Source: MGIIb-O2 sp964003245
GTDB taxonomy: Archaea; Thermoplasmatota; Poseidoniia; Poseidoniales; Thalassarchaeaceae
DNA: 44,260 nucleotides
Reading direction: 5' to 3'
Assembly (NCBI GenBank): GCA_964003245.1
Contig: CAXFIU010000007.1
Location: 1-44,260 of the forward strand
The notes under the pieces are model-generated. The model was not told the DNA's origin. It saw only the letters and a list, made by a program, of their open reading frames with translations, and did no database searches. Shown here piece after piece: positions 16,401-24,456 of this stretch. Every line of letters starts with the position of its first letter. The stretch's first letter is position 1. The position numbers and the translations under genes were made by a program.

Positions 16401-18703
16401 AAGACTGTTTGAGAATGAAATTATTGGATATGTTAGGTTCAGAGGGCCCCCAGATATCTGAGAGTCTTAGTTCTAGACTTCCTTTTCCTCAAGCCCAGGT
16501 CGAAGCCGTCCTCCAAGAATTAGAAATGAAAAATTTAGTTTCTATCGGATTCTTTACTCAAACCGATGAGGGAGAATATATCCTCAGAGTCGATGAATAC
16601 AGAATAACTGGAGGGAGTGTAGAGGTTGTTGATTACCGTACTCTCCAAAACCATCTTCTTGCTAAATCATTCAAAGAATATAATGAACCTTCAGAGGCAA
16701 TAAGGAGCCTAACTCTTGTACAAAGAAGAGATGAACTATTGCATCGTGTGAGAAATTATCGATTTAGAGACTGGAAAGACATTAAACACGATTCAGATAT
16801 TTACAATGGGCGTTTACTTCATAACAGAGTCGGATATACTTCTAAAGACCAAATTCCTATGTTTTTGGGTTTAAGAGGAGAGCCATGGATAGGTGCATTA
16901 GAGCAGGAATTGTTAGATAAAATCACTCCTGGTGGTTTATCACGTGCAGAATTATTTGATGGATATCCGAAAGGTAAAGAAAATGCTCATATTCAGAGAA
17001 GTCTGAAAAGTGCTCTAAATAATTTAGAAAGACAACTATTGGTAGCTAAGCAGTATCTAGTATTACCTAATAGAAAACGCTCCTTAGCAGTCTTCCATAA
17101 GATTCATGACGTAGTAGAGCCATTAGATTTTGCAAGCTCTGTAAAGCAACTAATTGAAGCCATAGGGCCTGTTCGATTACATACATTAAGATTCTATGTG
17201 AGTAGGCCTGTGGAAGAATTAGCTGAAGTCTTGAGAGATTTAGATGATTCTAAACAGATTAGGAGAATAGTTGCTCTTCAACCAGATCCAACTGACTATT
17301 ATGCGTCACAAGAAGATGCAGAATTACTATTACAACCAGTAGTTGAAGATAGGAAAATGAGAATTTTATCTCAATCAGATCCATTTTGCAGTCGATTTAT
17401 TCAAGAAGTAAGATTAATCCTCAAACAGGGATGGTATCATCCAGTTTTCAAGGGAGTAGACCCTATTGGGCGAATCTTGATGTTTGTAGTCAATGACTAT
17501 CTAGAAATTAAAGATATAAATATCCCTCATTCTTATCTTGATGAATTTAAAGAAACATTCGACGAATTATTGGAGAATTATAGGGATAGACTCGTAGATG
17601 TATCAGTTTTGCACGCATTTAATTCGATACCAGTACATGATTGTGATGAGAATATTCAGAAAATTCTTGCCGAGTTAGGTTTCATTTCAATGGGCGATGG
17701 AGAGCGATATATTCGTGGTGGGGTCGTAGAACCTAGGTCGAGAAAAGAGGTCAATAGAATGTTATTTTATCACCATAGGTTACATCAGAATTCCAGACAT
17801 GAAAATGAGACATTAGCACTTGAAACTATGGATGAATTAAGAGATGATTTCGCTTTAAGAGGACGTTGTGAGATGTTTAGAGTCAATCTGAAAGCAATGG
17901 CGGCAGCACATCAATTATCCCAAGGTACAAATTTGCGAGGCCATTTAGTATGGGGTCGGCAGAAACATTTTGAGAGGCTGTTAACTATTCGTAATTTACA
18001 ATCCAATGAAGAGGATGAAGATATTCTACAGTTCTTTAGAGAACATCACGATCCTGTAATTTTTATGGAGAGGCATGCCATGAAAAGAGCAGAATTCAGG
18101 AAGTTAATATCTCCATTAGTAAGAAGTGGCCATCTAATACAAGATTATAGAGGGGGATTCAAGACAGTAGCTCCTATTTCTAACAGTGATTTATGGGATA
18201 TTAAGTCAAATTATCTTAGAGATTTGGTGAGTGAGTATCCTGTAATTTCTTTGAAACAGGTAGAACGATTAGCAGGTTCTGCATTTTCTGCTGAGGAGAT
18301 AAGCGATGTTATGCATGATTTTGAATCCGATGGGACTCTGATAAAGGGGTTCTTAGTGGATGACTTACAAGATATTTGTTGGGGTAGACAAGATATCTTG
18401 GAAGGACTAGATGGAATTAGAAAAACTAGAGATTTGGTTGTCCCGCCATCCGATCCATTAGTACATTACTTCGGTAGCCTTCTCAGAGAAAGATTTGGCT
18501 TTGGTTCAGCTTACATGGTTTTCCATAAAGAGGAACCTATTGCTGCTTTCAAAGCCAATACTAAAGATGGTGTTATTGAAGTGACAGATTTCGTAGGAGA
18601 TTCAGAATTAGAGAAGGAGGCATTACGTGTCATGAAAGAATTTGCATGGGAACATGACATGCCTCTAACTGGAAAACTCTACGAGCAACTACGTTCAAGA
18701 TGA
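13409..18703 (+). CDS. lhr: Large Lhr-type superfamily 2 DNA helicase with extended C-terminal half
   Basis: Lhr proteins are ATP-dependent 3'-5' helicases linked to DNA repair. The helicase core is complete: SPTGSGKT (56-63), TTPES, DEMH (179-182), SATM (214-217), and QRIGRAGHQ (374-382) in the second RecA domain. Winged-helix and Lhr-specific domains follow up to about residue 880. Archaeal Lhr-core proteins usually stop near 850-950 residues; this one continues to 1764. The extra half holds several winged-helix-like segments. Its end (DPLVHYFGSLLRERFGF, then YMVFHKEEPIAAF) resembles the AlkZ-like C-terminal domain known from bacterial full-length Lhr. That assignment is by eye. The gene is monocistronic and overlaps the archaeosortase gene by 9 bases, tail to tail. 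No frameshift is seen. Confidence 0.93.
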   Translation: MPDIEYIQDMMESEELLDKLCPPVRNWFKDKFPDFTHPQKVAIPKIMEGEHLLLCSPTGSGKTLTAFLTVINDLVNRSLDGSLENSVQCMYISPIKALANDIQKNLIGPLTEIKESYLPSRAKDITVGLRTGDTPQKEREKMLKKPPHILITTPESLGLALASKRFRPILNDMKWMIIDEMHSLVPTKRGTHLSLSLALMDSVIDSDVQRIGISATMEPLEAVAEYLVASDSRNSDVDTQKVSIAKISGSRDLDLDIILPTPRFASTPIKEILDHNVDRIKELVEAHTTTLVFVNTRNMTETVVQKLKIAGLLGVEGHHGSMDKAIRLDVEQRLKNGYLRCVVSSSSLEMGIDIGSVDLVIQVGSPGSIATALQRIGRAGHQVGGLPRARFLPISPHDLLELVALQTGILRGSMDILKFPENCLDVLAQFLIGLSIIKEWDIDDAYELASASWPYRNLPYDDYIEVLDLLEDERRIWVDWEDNKFGKRGFAQMIYYTNIGTIAPNNNYLVFTSDGTMVGQLSSSFVSSLRNGDVFLLGGSTYRVSSIRGTRVNVSPATGYRPTIPSWTGEANSRTHELSQEVLELLEEVATYTRLEKDPMTIFTNILGLNRPVAHAVSGFFQEHVATTFQVPSNDLILVEQVEAPLPTYIVTTCRGRAFNLALGHLFAGIATNDNIIVHELSFDENGFMIKLSHEVEISLIPEIFKQGNSKDVLQKHMMESQLFSKRFREISSRSMLNPRRIGADEVSPKQFQQRAEQIMQKHRQMDDSVLIRETMNEILHSDLDMAQLEIFINRMDSEHVRIVHRRVKMPSPLGMTLFMSSFEDLLSLRTRAYLIKDVDPEILRRLLGARSLATDLDKSKISEYYMSKISEPTNANGLLKLMDMGGGLNRELSNPLYEHKLKDIDIEIVKEWVRELAERGLITRVQGTGHEQIDDKWFSMRMADVHGTLGCLAVAGGSETDDIRELYTGGLTYEVGVGYDGDFEPKELKKKNLSDPQDCLRMKLLDMLGSEGPQISESLSSRLPFPQAQVEAVLQELEMKNLVSIGFFTQTDEGEYILRVDEYRITGGSVEVVDYRTLQNHLLAKSFKEYNEPSEAIRSLTLVQRRDELLHRVRNYRFRDWKDIKHDSDIYNGRLLHNRVGYTSKDQIPMFLGLRGEPWIGALEQELLDKITPGGLSRAELFDGYPKGKENAHIQRSLKSALNNLERQLLVAKQYLVLPNRKRSLAVFHKIHDVVEPLDFASSVKQLIEAIGPVRLHTLRFYVSRPVEELAEVLRDLDDSKQIRRIVALQPDPTDYYASQEDAELLLQPVVEDRKMRILSQSDPFCSRFIQEVRLILKQGWYHPVFKGVDPIGRILMFVVNDYLEIKDINIPHSYLDEFKETFDELLENYRDRLVDVSVLHAFNSIPVHDCDENIQKILAELGFISMGDGERYIRGGVVEPRSRKEVNRMLFYHHRLHQNSRHENETLALETMDELRDDFALRGRCEMFRVNLKAMAAAHQLSQGTNLRGHLVWGRQKHFERLLTIRNLQSNEEDEDILQFFREHHDPVIFMERHAMKRAEFRKLISPLVRSGHLIQDYRGGFKTVAPISNSDLWDIKSNYLRDLVSEYPVISLKQVERLAGSAFSAEEISDVMHDFESDGTLIKGFLVDDLQDICWGRQDILEGLDGIRKTRDLVVPPSDPLVHYFGSLLRERFGFGSAYMVFHKEEPIAAFKANTKDGVIEVTDFVGDSELEKEALRVMKEFAWEHDMPLTGKLYEQLRSR

Positions 18704-19675
18704 CTTATTCGTTCTTGTAATTTTTTCAGCGATATCTAATATTGGATTGAGAATCTTCATTATATGTTTGTGCAACTCTGGCAACAAATCAAATAGGGCA
18801 ATAGCCATAAGGAACATAGCAAAGAGTGAAATTGCTTTTGCAGCATAACTATGAGTAAAATCAAACATTTCGATTCCTAATAATGACCAGTTAGGATAAC
18901 TTTCTGTCAGCCAAACAATTCCTGCATTTCTGAACATATTCAAAACATATATTGTAGGTAATGCTATCAAAAGTCCTCTGGCTCTTCTTTTCCAAGAAAC
19001 TGAACTCAAAGCCCCAATAGCTCCTACAAATATTATCATTGACTGTAGTCCGGAACAAGCCATGATAAATTGAACAATTACCATACCATCGGAATCAAAG
19101 AATTGAACATAGAATCCTTCTTCTGCTAGAGACTCTGTAAGTATCCATTTGTTTCCATCCCACTCCGAAACAGGAATATCGGGTGCACCATCACGTGCTA
19201 CCATCATTTCTCCAATATGATAATTTCCTAGACCACAAAATTCCAACATTAGTTCAGTACTTTCTGCAGTCAATTGAATGAGAGCCATATTCAGATATGG
19301 AACACTAAAAATGACAAAATATGGAACTACTGCCCATGTAAAACAACCTCTGAGCCATTGTAAAGCATCTGGTGTATTTTCATTTTTTATTTCCCAGATA
19401 GCCAAAGCTATACTTCCAGGTAATGCACCGGCCGTCATTAGTACTAAAACTGGGTCTGAAATCTCAACATAGTGTCCTGATTGTAAGTAAAAGTATAATC
19501 CTGTAAAAATCCATCCTATTGCCGCGTAATAGCGCGATTTCGTATCTTTTTTCCTATGAAATCCTAGGCCTAAAAACAATGCACCGGTCATAATTATGCC
19601 TAATTCTAGAGCCATTGAATTTACTCCAATAACCTCTCCAATTTTAGAGACAAGCAGTCCGATTGGCTCTTCCAT
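18695..19675 (-). CDS. artA: Archaeosortase (exosortase-like transpeptidase)
   Basis: Archaeosortase A is a multi-pass membrane cysteine transpeptidase. It cleaves C-terminal PGF-CTERM tails and joins the protein to a lipid. The three catalytic residues are in place in the family order: Cys in MACSGLQSM, Arg in LNMFRNAGI and His in FDFTHSYAAK, at residues 207, 249 and 275 from the chosen start. About eight hydrophobic segments are seen, with a polar loop between residues 136 and 198 that is longer than I expect for the family. The start is uncertain: ATG 19675 is preceded closely by GGGGTGA, while a TTG at 19696 would add seven residues. A likely substrate is encoded at the left end of this window. 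The neighbouring heptose genes suggest a surface-biogenesis area. Confidence 0.88.
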   Translation of the reverse strand: MEEPIGLLVSKIGEVIGVNSMALELGIIMTGALFLGLGFHRKKDTKSRYYAAIGWIFTGLYFYLQSGHYVEISDPVLVLMTAGALPGSIALAIWEIKNENTPDALQWLRGCFTWAVVPYFVIFSVPYLNMALIQLTAESTELMLEFCGLGNYHIGEMMVARDGAPDIPVSEWDGNKWILTESLAEEGFYVQFFDSDGMVIVQFIMACSGLQSMIIFVGAIGALSSVSWKRRARGLLIALPTIYVLNMFRNAGIVWLTESYPNWSLLGIEMFDFTHSYAAKAISLFAMFLMAIALFDLLPELHKHIMKILNPILDIAEKITRTNKSS

Positions 19676-19739
19676 CGTCACCCCTACTACGCTCAACTCG
19701 TAAATAGGATGCCCTCATCCGTACACTCGGGGTTTTACT

Positions 19740-20309
19740 ATGGGATTCGATTTTTCTGACTTTGCGAACTCTTACATCAGTGATTTGAAACAGGCTCTTG
19801 ATAATATTCCTATGGGCTCTTTAGAGGCGTTCTGGAGCCTTGTAGAAATAACAAGGCAAGAGGGAGGAAGTGTCCATTTCATAGGTAATGGAGGAAGTGC
19901 AGCAACTCCATCTCATAGTGCAGGCGATTGGTCTAAAGAACTCAAATTAAGAACAATCGCACATAGCGATAATATTTCTTCATTTACCGCTTGGTCAAAT
20001 GATACTGATTACTCAAATGTTTTTGTTGGTCAATTATCCACTTTCATCAGAGAAGGAGACTTGGTAGTGGCATACACAGGCTCAGGAAATTCTCCTAATG
20101 TGATAAATGGGGTAAAATTTGCAAAAGAAAATGGTTGTAGGACTGCTGCAATTACTGGAGATTTCAATGGTCAATCGGGAGGGATGATTGTTGAATTAGT
20201 TGATGTAGCTCTTGTCGCTCCTACCCAATCAATGGAGAGAATTGAAGACATTCAGTTGATAGTTAACCATATCGTCAAAGAAGCAATTAAGTCTCATCAT
20301 GGTTTGTGA
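19740..20309 (+). CDS. gmhA: SIS-domain phosphoheptose isomerase (GmhA-like)
   Basis: GmhA converts sedoheptulose 7-phosphate to D-glycero-manno-heptose 7-phosphate, the first step of nucleotide-heptose synthesis. The SIS fold is visible as IGNGGSAATPSHSAGDW (residues 48-64), WSNDTDYSNVF, YTGSGNSPNVI and TGDFNGQ. A C-terminal IEDIQLIVNHIVKEAI helix follows, with the His corresponding to the catalytic His of the family. H59 matches a metal ligand, but the residue four positions later is Asp (D63) rather than the usual Glu. The length of 189 residues is typical. It overlaps the next gene, a GmhB-like phosphatase catalysing the later step, and the pairing supports the assignment. Kinase and nucleotidyltransferase partners are not in the window. 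Confidence 0.88.
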   Translation: MGFDFSDFANSYISDLKQALDNIPMGSLEAFWSLVEITRQEGGSVHFIGNGGSAATPSHSAGDWSKELKLRTIAHSDNISSFTAWSNDTDYSNVFVGQLSTFIREGDLVVAYTGSGNSPNVINGVKFAKENGCRTAAITGDFNGQSGGMIVELVDVALVAPTQSMERIEDIQLIVNHIVKEAIKSHHGL

Positions 20310-20937
20310 TTTTATGCTAATCCCTAATAGAGACGGTGCAGAAATTGACTCTCCTTTAGATTTGTTACCATTGCCAAATGGAACTTGGAATGGTAAAATT
20401 GCTTATTTAGATAGAGATGGTGTACTCAATGTTGGCTCTGAGAATTATATCAATTCTCCAGATGAGTTAGTTATTTTTCCAAATACTGCTAATTCTGTAG
20501 CCGCATTAAGAGAATCAGGCTTTCGAATTTGTGTTGTAACTAATCAGTCACCGGTTGGACGAGGCTTCTGGACTCATGATAATCTTCACGATATTCATAA
20601 TAAATTAAGAGAATTATTGCTCTCAGAGAATCCTAACGCTCACTTAGATCTGATATTGTATAGCCCATATGCTCCATGGGAAGGGGCTTGGGCTCGTAAA
20701 CCAAATCCTGGAATGCTTGAGGCTGGTAGGCAAATTATTTCAGCCTCTGAGAAAAATATTGAAATCAAACTTAGATTTGATAATGATTGGGTCGATAAAC
20801 CCGATGAATCAGACTCAATAATGGTTGGAGATAGAGATGTAGATATGAGAGCGGCATTTAATTTCGGAGTCAAAGGAATTAGATGTAATCCCGAAGTTGG
20901 TATTTCGGACGTGATTTCTGAGATTTTAGGTGATTAG
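20299..20937 (+). CDS. gmhB: HAD phosphatase, GmhB-like (heptose bisphosphate phosphatase)
   Basis: This is a HAD-superfamily phosphatase of the GmhB / histidinol-phosphatase type. The four HAD motifs are AYLDRDGVLN (nucleophile D38, acid D40), VVTNQS (79-84), RKPNPGM (133-139) and GDRDVDMRAA (177-186). In GmhB this enzyme removes the C7 phosphate of heptose 1,7-bisphosphate. Canonical members have a Cys/His zinc loop just before RKPxPGM; here the equivalent segment YSPYAPWEGAW contains no Cys or His, so the zinc site is gone. The start may be ATG 20299, inside the end of gmhA, or ATG 20314. An unusual N-terminal extension of about 30 residues precedes the first HAD strand. TiaS follows two bases after the stop. 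Confidence 0.86.
   Translation: MVCDFMLIPNRDGAEIDSPLDLLPLPNGTWNGKIAYLDRDGVLNVGSENYINSPDELVIFPNTANSVAALRESGFRICVVTNQSPVGRGFWTHDNLHDIHNKLRELLLSENPNAHLDLILYSPYAPWEGAWARKPNPGMLEAGRQIISASEKNIEIKLRFDNDWVDKPDESDSIMVGDRDVDMRAAFNFGVKGIRCNPEVGISDVISEILGD
20929..20935 (+). promoter_or_regulatory. Shine-Dalgarno GGTGATT fixing the TTG start of tiaS
   Basis: GGTGATT lies four bases before TTG 20940 and overlaps the end of gmhB (stop TAG at 20935-20937). There is no in-frame ATG before the essential DDTD motif of TiaS, so TTG initiation is well supported. Confidence 0.75.
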
Positions 20938-20939
20938 AT

Positions 20940-22199
20940 TTGCAAAATCTTGATAGAACCAAAATTTGGATTGGTTTAGATGATACTGATACAGCCGATT
21001 ATGGTTGTACGACCGCAACATTTGATGATTTACTTAATTCACTATCAGATTTACCTGGCTTTCAAATTATTGAAAGACGTTTAGTAAGATTATGGCCATT
21101 TGCGGAAAGAAGAACCCGAGGTAATGGTGCTTTATCCTGTATAATTGAATGCTCTTCCAAATCGATATCCCGTTTTGAAAATTTATTATCTTCTTTTTTT
21201 TCAGATTTAGAAGATAGCCTGAGAATAGATGGAGAAATAGATTCTCTTACATCTCCTGCCTTAATTTATTCTTTTGAAGAAATAAATGAAGATCTTTACT
21301 GGGAAGCTGTACGGCAAAAAGTAGATGTTTCTGATAGAATAAAGAAACTTTCAGGCATCAACAAAATGACTTTAAATTCTGATTGGGGGCTAATTGGAGC
21401 ATCTGCTGCAATAGCTTGGAAACCTCATGAAGAATCCACATGGGAACTGATAGCTTGGAGGCACCCTAACAACATCGGAAAAAAAAGAGAAATTTCATCA
21501 TCCATTGTTAAGGACATGGAAATAAAACATCCTGAAACATTTGTTAATCGCGATCCAACTCAAGAAAAAGGACTAATTGCACCAAGAACTCCATGTCCTG
21601 TACTTTATGGCATTAGAGGATCAACTTCTCAAGCAGTTCTTTCTGCACATGAATGGCTTCAATCAAATAAGGATGTTGAGAAATGCCAAAGATTTGCAAT
21701 CCATCGAACTAATCAACTTAGTGACGACCACATTAGAGGTTTCTCAACTTCAACAGTTTTGACAAATCCGAAGGAAACCAAAGGGGCTCATTCAAGCTTA
21801 GAGGTCACATTCAGAGGGGGTAGCAAAACTTTGGTAGCATTCAAGGAAGGTGGAGATGTAAATCGTTTATTACGAAAATTAATTCCTGGTGATAGAATCA
21901 ATTGGTTAGGTCTAGAATCTCCTGACGGTAGCATTCATTTAGAAAGATTGAGAGTAGAATCTCCAGTTCCTAGAGTAACTGGTAGGCCTATTTGCTGTAA
22001 TAATAAGACTATGAGAAGTGCCGGTGTTAATCAACCATTAAGATGCATATTTTGTCAAAGGCAGATCGACAAACATTGGCTCTTTGAGGATATTAATTTG
22101 AATAATCTCGAACTTACTAATGGATGGGTCGAACCATCACCTTCACAGCGTAGACATCTCTCTAGACCGCTTTCTTTAGGTGAACCAATTCGAATTTAA
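20940..22199 (+). CDS. tiaS: tRNA-Ile2 2-agmatinylcytidine synthetase TiaS
   Basis: TiaS uses ATP and agmatine to convert C34 of tRNA-Ile(CAU) to agmatidine, so that AUA is read as isoleucine. Signatures in order are IWIGLDDTDTADYGCTT with catalytic Asp residues at 14-17, the RRTRGNGALSC segment and the kinase-like central domain. An OB fold follows (VTFRGGSKTLVAFKEGG, GDRINWLGL), then a C-terminal zinc ribbon with Cys pairs ICC...CIFC near residues 351-371. The length of 419 residues is normal. The start is TTG 20940, as discussed for its ribosome binding site. Third in a run gmhA-gmhB-tiaS, it is tightly packed but functionally unrelated to the heptose genes. Confidence 0.95.
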   Translation: MQNLDRTKIWIGLDDTDTADYGCTTATFDDLLNSLSDLPGFQIIERRLVRLWPFAERRTRGNGALSCIIECSSKSISRFENLLSSFFSDLEDSLRIDGEIDSLTSPALIYSFEEINEDLYWEAVRQKVDVSDRIKKLSGINKMTLNSDWGLIGASAAIAWKPHEESTWELIAWRHPNNIGKKREISSSIVKDMEIKHPETFVNRDPTQEKGLIAPRTPCPVLYGIRGSTSQAVLSAHEWLQSNKDVEKCQRFAIHRTNQLSDDHIRGFSTSTVLTNPKETKGAHSSLEVTFRGGSKTLVAFKEGGDVNRLLRKLIPGDRINWLGLESPDGSIHLERLRVESPVPRVTGRPICCNNKTMRSAGVNQPLRCIFCQRQIDKHWLFEDINLNNLELTNGWVEPSPSQRRHLSRPLSLGEPIRI

Positions 22200-22212
22200 T
22201 TTAGGTGAAATT

Positions 22213-22419
22213 ATGAGTATCGATTTGTTAGTAGGTATATTACTAGTAATAATCGCATTAATAATGTCTTATTACATCCTTATGATTAAACTACGTAGAG
22301 GTGAGAATATTTCCAATTCAGAAGAATATTCTGGAATTGCTAGGCAACCTGAGAAATTATCTGAACCTAGTGAAGAAGCCATTAAAGAGTTAGAGAAATT
22401 AATTGATAAACTTAGTTGA
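22213..22419 (+). CDS. Small single-span membrane protein
   Basis: The 68-residue product starts at ATG 22213, preceded by GGTGA five bases upstream. It has one hydrophobic helix (LLVGILLVIIALIMSYYILM, residues 5-24), a basic patch KLRRG that would place the C-terminus inside the cell, and an acidic helical tail ending in EEAIKELEKLIDKLS, possibly a short coiled coil. I do not recognise the family. It follows tiaS by 13 bases and meets the next gene tail to tail with an 8-bp overlap. Confidence 0.7.
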   Translation: MSIDLLVGILLVIIALIMSYYILMIKLRRGENISNSEEYSGIARQPEKLSEPSEEAIKELEKLIDKLS

Positions 22420-22999
22420 TTAATTTATATCCATTTCTTGTAGCCTCTGCAACTAACTCTTTTCCTTGATCAGAAATCAATATTTTTTGATATTGATTAT
22501 CGATTTTTATAATCCAAACAGTCCTAAATAACTCTTCTATTATCTTCCCCCCTCTAAACATAAAACCTCGAAAACCTCTATTTTCTCCGGAAGCATCTTC
22601 ATATGAATCGGAGGTTATTATTATCTTGAATTCATCAAAACTTTCTGCTAATTTTTTCATTAAATCTATATCTTTTGATTTTGCTCTCCCATAATTTCCA
22701 CACCAGTCATCAATTATTAGCAAATCATTCTTGTTCAAAGTAGAAATCATTCCTGTAATTTCTTCTAACTTTTCGGACAGATTATCTCCAAATTCTATAA
22801 CAATCATTCTGTTCAGAACTGAATCTTTCAGATGTCCTAAGATATCTGATATTTTCCTTTGGTCAGGTATAATTCTAGTCATCCAAATGACTTTGTTAGA
22901 TTTTTCAAGAACCTCTAGAATTATACTCAGAGACATTGAACTAGAGTTTGAACTAGGTCCTGCCGAGATATGAACCGGACCTCTACTCATATCAATCAT
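22412..22999 (-). CDS. RecA/RadB-fold protein lacking a Walker A motif
   Basis: The 195-residue sequence reads like the ATPase core of RadB or related RecA-fold proteins. A first strand (VHISAG) is followed by a loop and helix. Then come a Walker B-like LLIIDDWCGNYG (93-104), a KIIITSDSYED strand and a Gly-rich FRGGK segment. A terminal FRTVWIIKIDNQYQKILISDQG hairpin matches the end of RadB-type domains. Where the P-loop GPPGSGKT should be there is GPSSNSSSMS (14-23), with no Lys and no Gly-Lys-Thr. I infer a nucleotide-independent relative, perhaps a partner of an active RecA-fold protein. This is fold recognition by eye, not a database match. The gene stands before purB in the opposite orientation to tiaS. 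Confidence 0.65.
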   Translation of the reverse strand: MIDMSRGPVHISAGPSSNSSSMSLSIILEVLEKSNKVIWMTRIIPDQRKISDILGHLKDSVLNRMIVIEFGDNLSEKLEEITGMISTLNKNDLLIIDDWCGNYGRAKSKDIDLMKKLAESFDEFKIIITSDSYEDASGENRGFRGFMFRGGKIIEELFRTVWIIKIDNQYQKILISDQGKELVAEATRNGYKLIN

Positions 23000-23063
23000 A
23001 GTACTCTCTACTAGTGAGGGTGCTTGAGTATTACTAATGCTTGTAGATGATAATATGGATTAA

Positions 23064-24422
23064 TTAGATTCTTTGTCTAGCCATTTCAACAGCTTGATCT
23101 ACTATTTCTCCGCTGAAGCCTAAGTGACTTTCTGGTTTGAATAATTCAGATAATTCCTGTCTTGTGAAAATCTTTGATATAGCATCCGATCTTGCACAAA
23201 TATCTTCTAAATCTTCTCCTGAATTTATTGCGCTCATCGAGGCTGTCCTCAATACTTCATGTGCTTCATCTCTTGGCATGCCATTATCTACTAAAGCGAT
23301 CATTAATTTTTCAGCCATTACAAGTCCTTTTTGTGCTTTAATATTATATCTCATTCTATCTGAGTCAACGCCTAATTTTGATAGTACTTTATCGCATTTT
23401 ATGATTATATCATCTAATAATATCATTGAATGTGATAATGTAAATCTCTCAGCGGAGGAATTTGCCAAATCTCTTTCGTGCCATAACAATGCATTCTCAT
23501 ATGAAGGAATAATCATAGATCTAACTATTCTAGCTAATCCACAAGCATTTTCGGCTGTAATGGGGTTCTTTTTATGCGCCATGGTCGAAGATCCTACTTG
23601 TTTTTCAGCATCAAAATATTCTCCAACCTCTGCAATCTCACTTCTTTGAAGATTCCTAACTTCTTGTAATGCCTTTTCGATACTTGTAGAGACATTTGCC
23701 ATCCAAGAAACCCACTCTATGTAACGATCTCTGCCTACTACTTGCGTTGTCGCAATTGGAGTTTGTAATCCTAAATTTTGCATGATTAGACTCTGCAACT
23801 CGAATGCATTATCTCCCTGTGCTGCTCCCGTTCCAACAGCTCCCAAAAATTTACCAGTAGTAACTCTAGGTGTCAGTTCATCAAGCCTATCTAGATGTCT
23901 TCTGAACTCATCTACCCAAACAGCTACTTTTAGGCCGAATGTAATTGGTACTGCTGCTTGACCATGTGTGCGTCCTAGCATTACAGTATCTCTTTCTCTT
24001 TCCGCCAAGTCACACATAGTAGAGAGCAATCTTTTGAGTGTTTCTTGTTGTAAATTGATACTATCACGTATTTGTAATGCTACTGCTGAATCGACAATGT
24101 CATTACTCGTAGCTCCTAAGTGTATGCACCAACCCGAGTCACCGGCAGCTTCTGCCATTGCTTTAGTTAATGCCATAATGTCATGCCTAGTTTCCCTCTC
24201 TATTTCGTCAACTCTGTCCGCAGTTACAATTTCTGGTTTTGCAATTTCTGCAACTTTATCATAATCTTCTGGACTAACTCTTCCAAGTTGACAGTGCGCC
24301 CAAATCAATGCTCTTTCAACATCTAATTGTCTCTCATGTCGACCTTCTCTCGACCAGATTGACTTAGCCTCATCTCTTCCATATCTGTAGTCCAATGGTG
24401 ATACCGTCACGTTGTTCCCCAT
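23064..24422 (-). CDS. purB: Adenylosuccinate lyase
   Basis: PurB catalyses two fumarate-releasing steps: SAICAR to AICAR in de novo purine synthesis and adenylosuccinate to AMP. The superfamily signature GSSTMAHKKNPITAENACG lies near residues 275-293 and carries the mobile catalytic Ser loop. Other conserved blocks are SPLDYRYGRDEAKSIWS at the N-terminus, ETRHDIMALTKAM, HLGATSNDIVDSA and RTHGQAAVPITFG with the catalytic His. The length of 452 residues is standard. The start is ATG 24422. It is followed by the RecA-fold gene and preceded by dph6, all on the minus strand, with 34 bases between dph6 and purB. Confidence 0.97.
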   Translation of the reverse strand: MGNNVTVSPLDYRYGRDEAKSIWSREGRHERQLDVERALIWAHCQLGRVSPEDYDKVAEIAKPEIVTADRVDEIERETRHDIMALTKAMAEAAGDSGWCIHLGATSNDIVDSAVALQIRDSINLQQETLKRLLSTMCDLAERERDTVMLGRTHGQAAVPITFGLKVAVWVDEFRRHLDRLDELTPRVTTGKFLGAVGTGAAQGDNAFELQSLIMQNLGLQTPIATTQVVGRDRYIEWVSWMANVSTSIEKALQEVRNLQRSEIAEVGEYFDAEKQVGSSTMAHKKNPITAENACGLARIVRSMIIPSYENALLWHERDLANSSAERFTLSHSMILLDDIIIKCDKVLSKLGVDSDRMRYNIKAQKGLVMAEKLMIALVDNGMPRDEAHEVLRTASMSAINSGEDLEDICARSDAISKIFTRQELSELFKPESHLGFSGEIVDQAVEMARQRI

Positions 24423-24456
24423 TATTCCGAGACGCTTTCCATGTTTGATTATAACC

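Noticed and set aside
23137..23649. 170-codon frame antisense to purB
   Set aside because: Low-complexity shadow of a well-conserved enzyme gene; no start context and no recognisable product.
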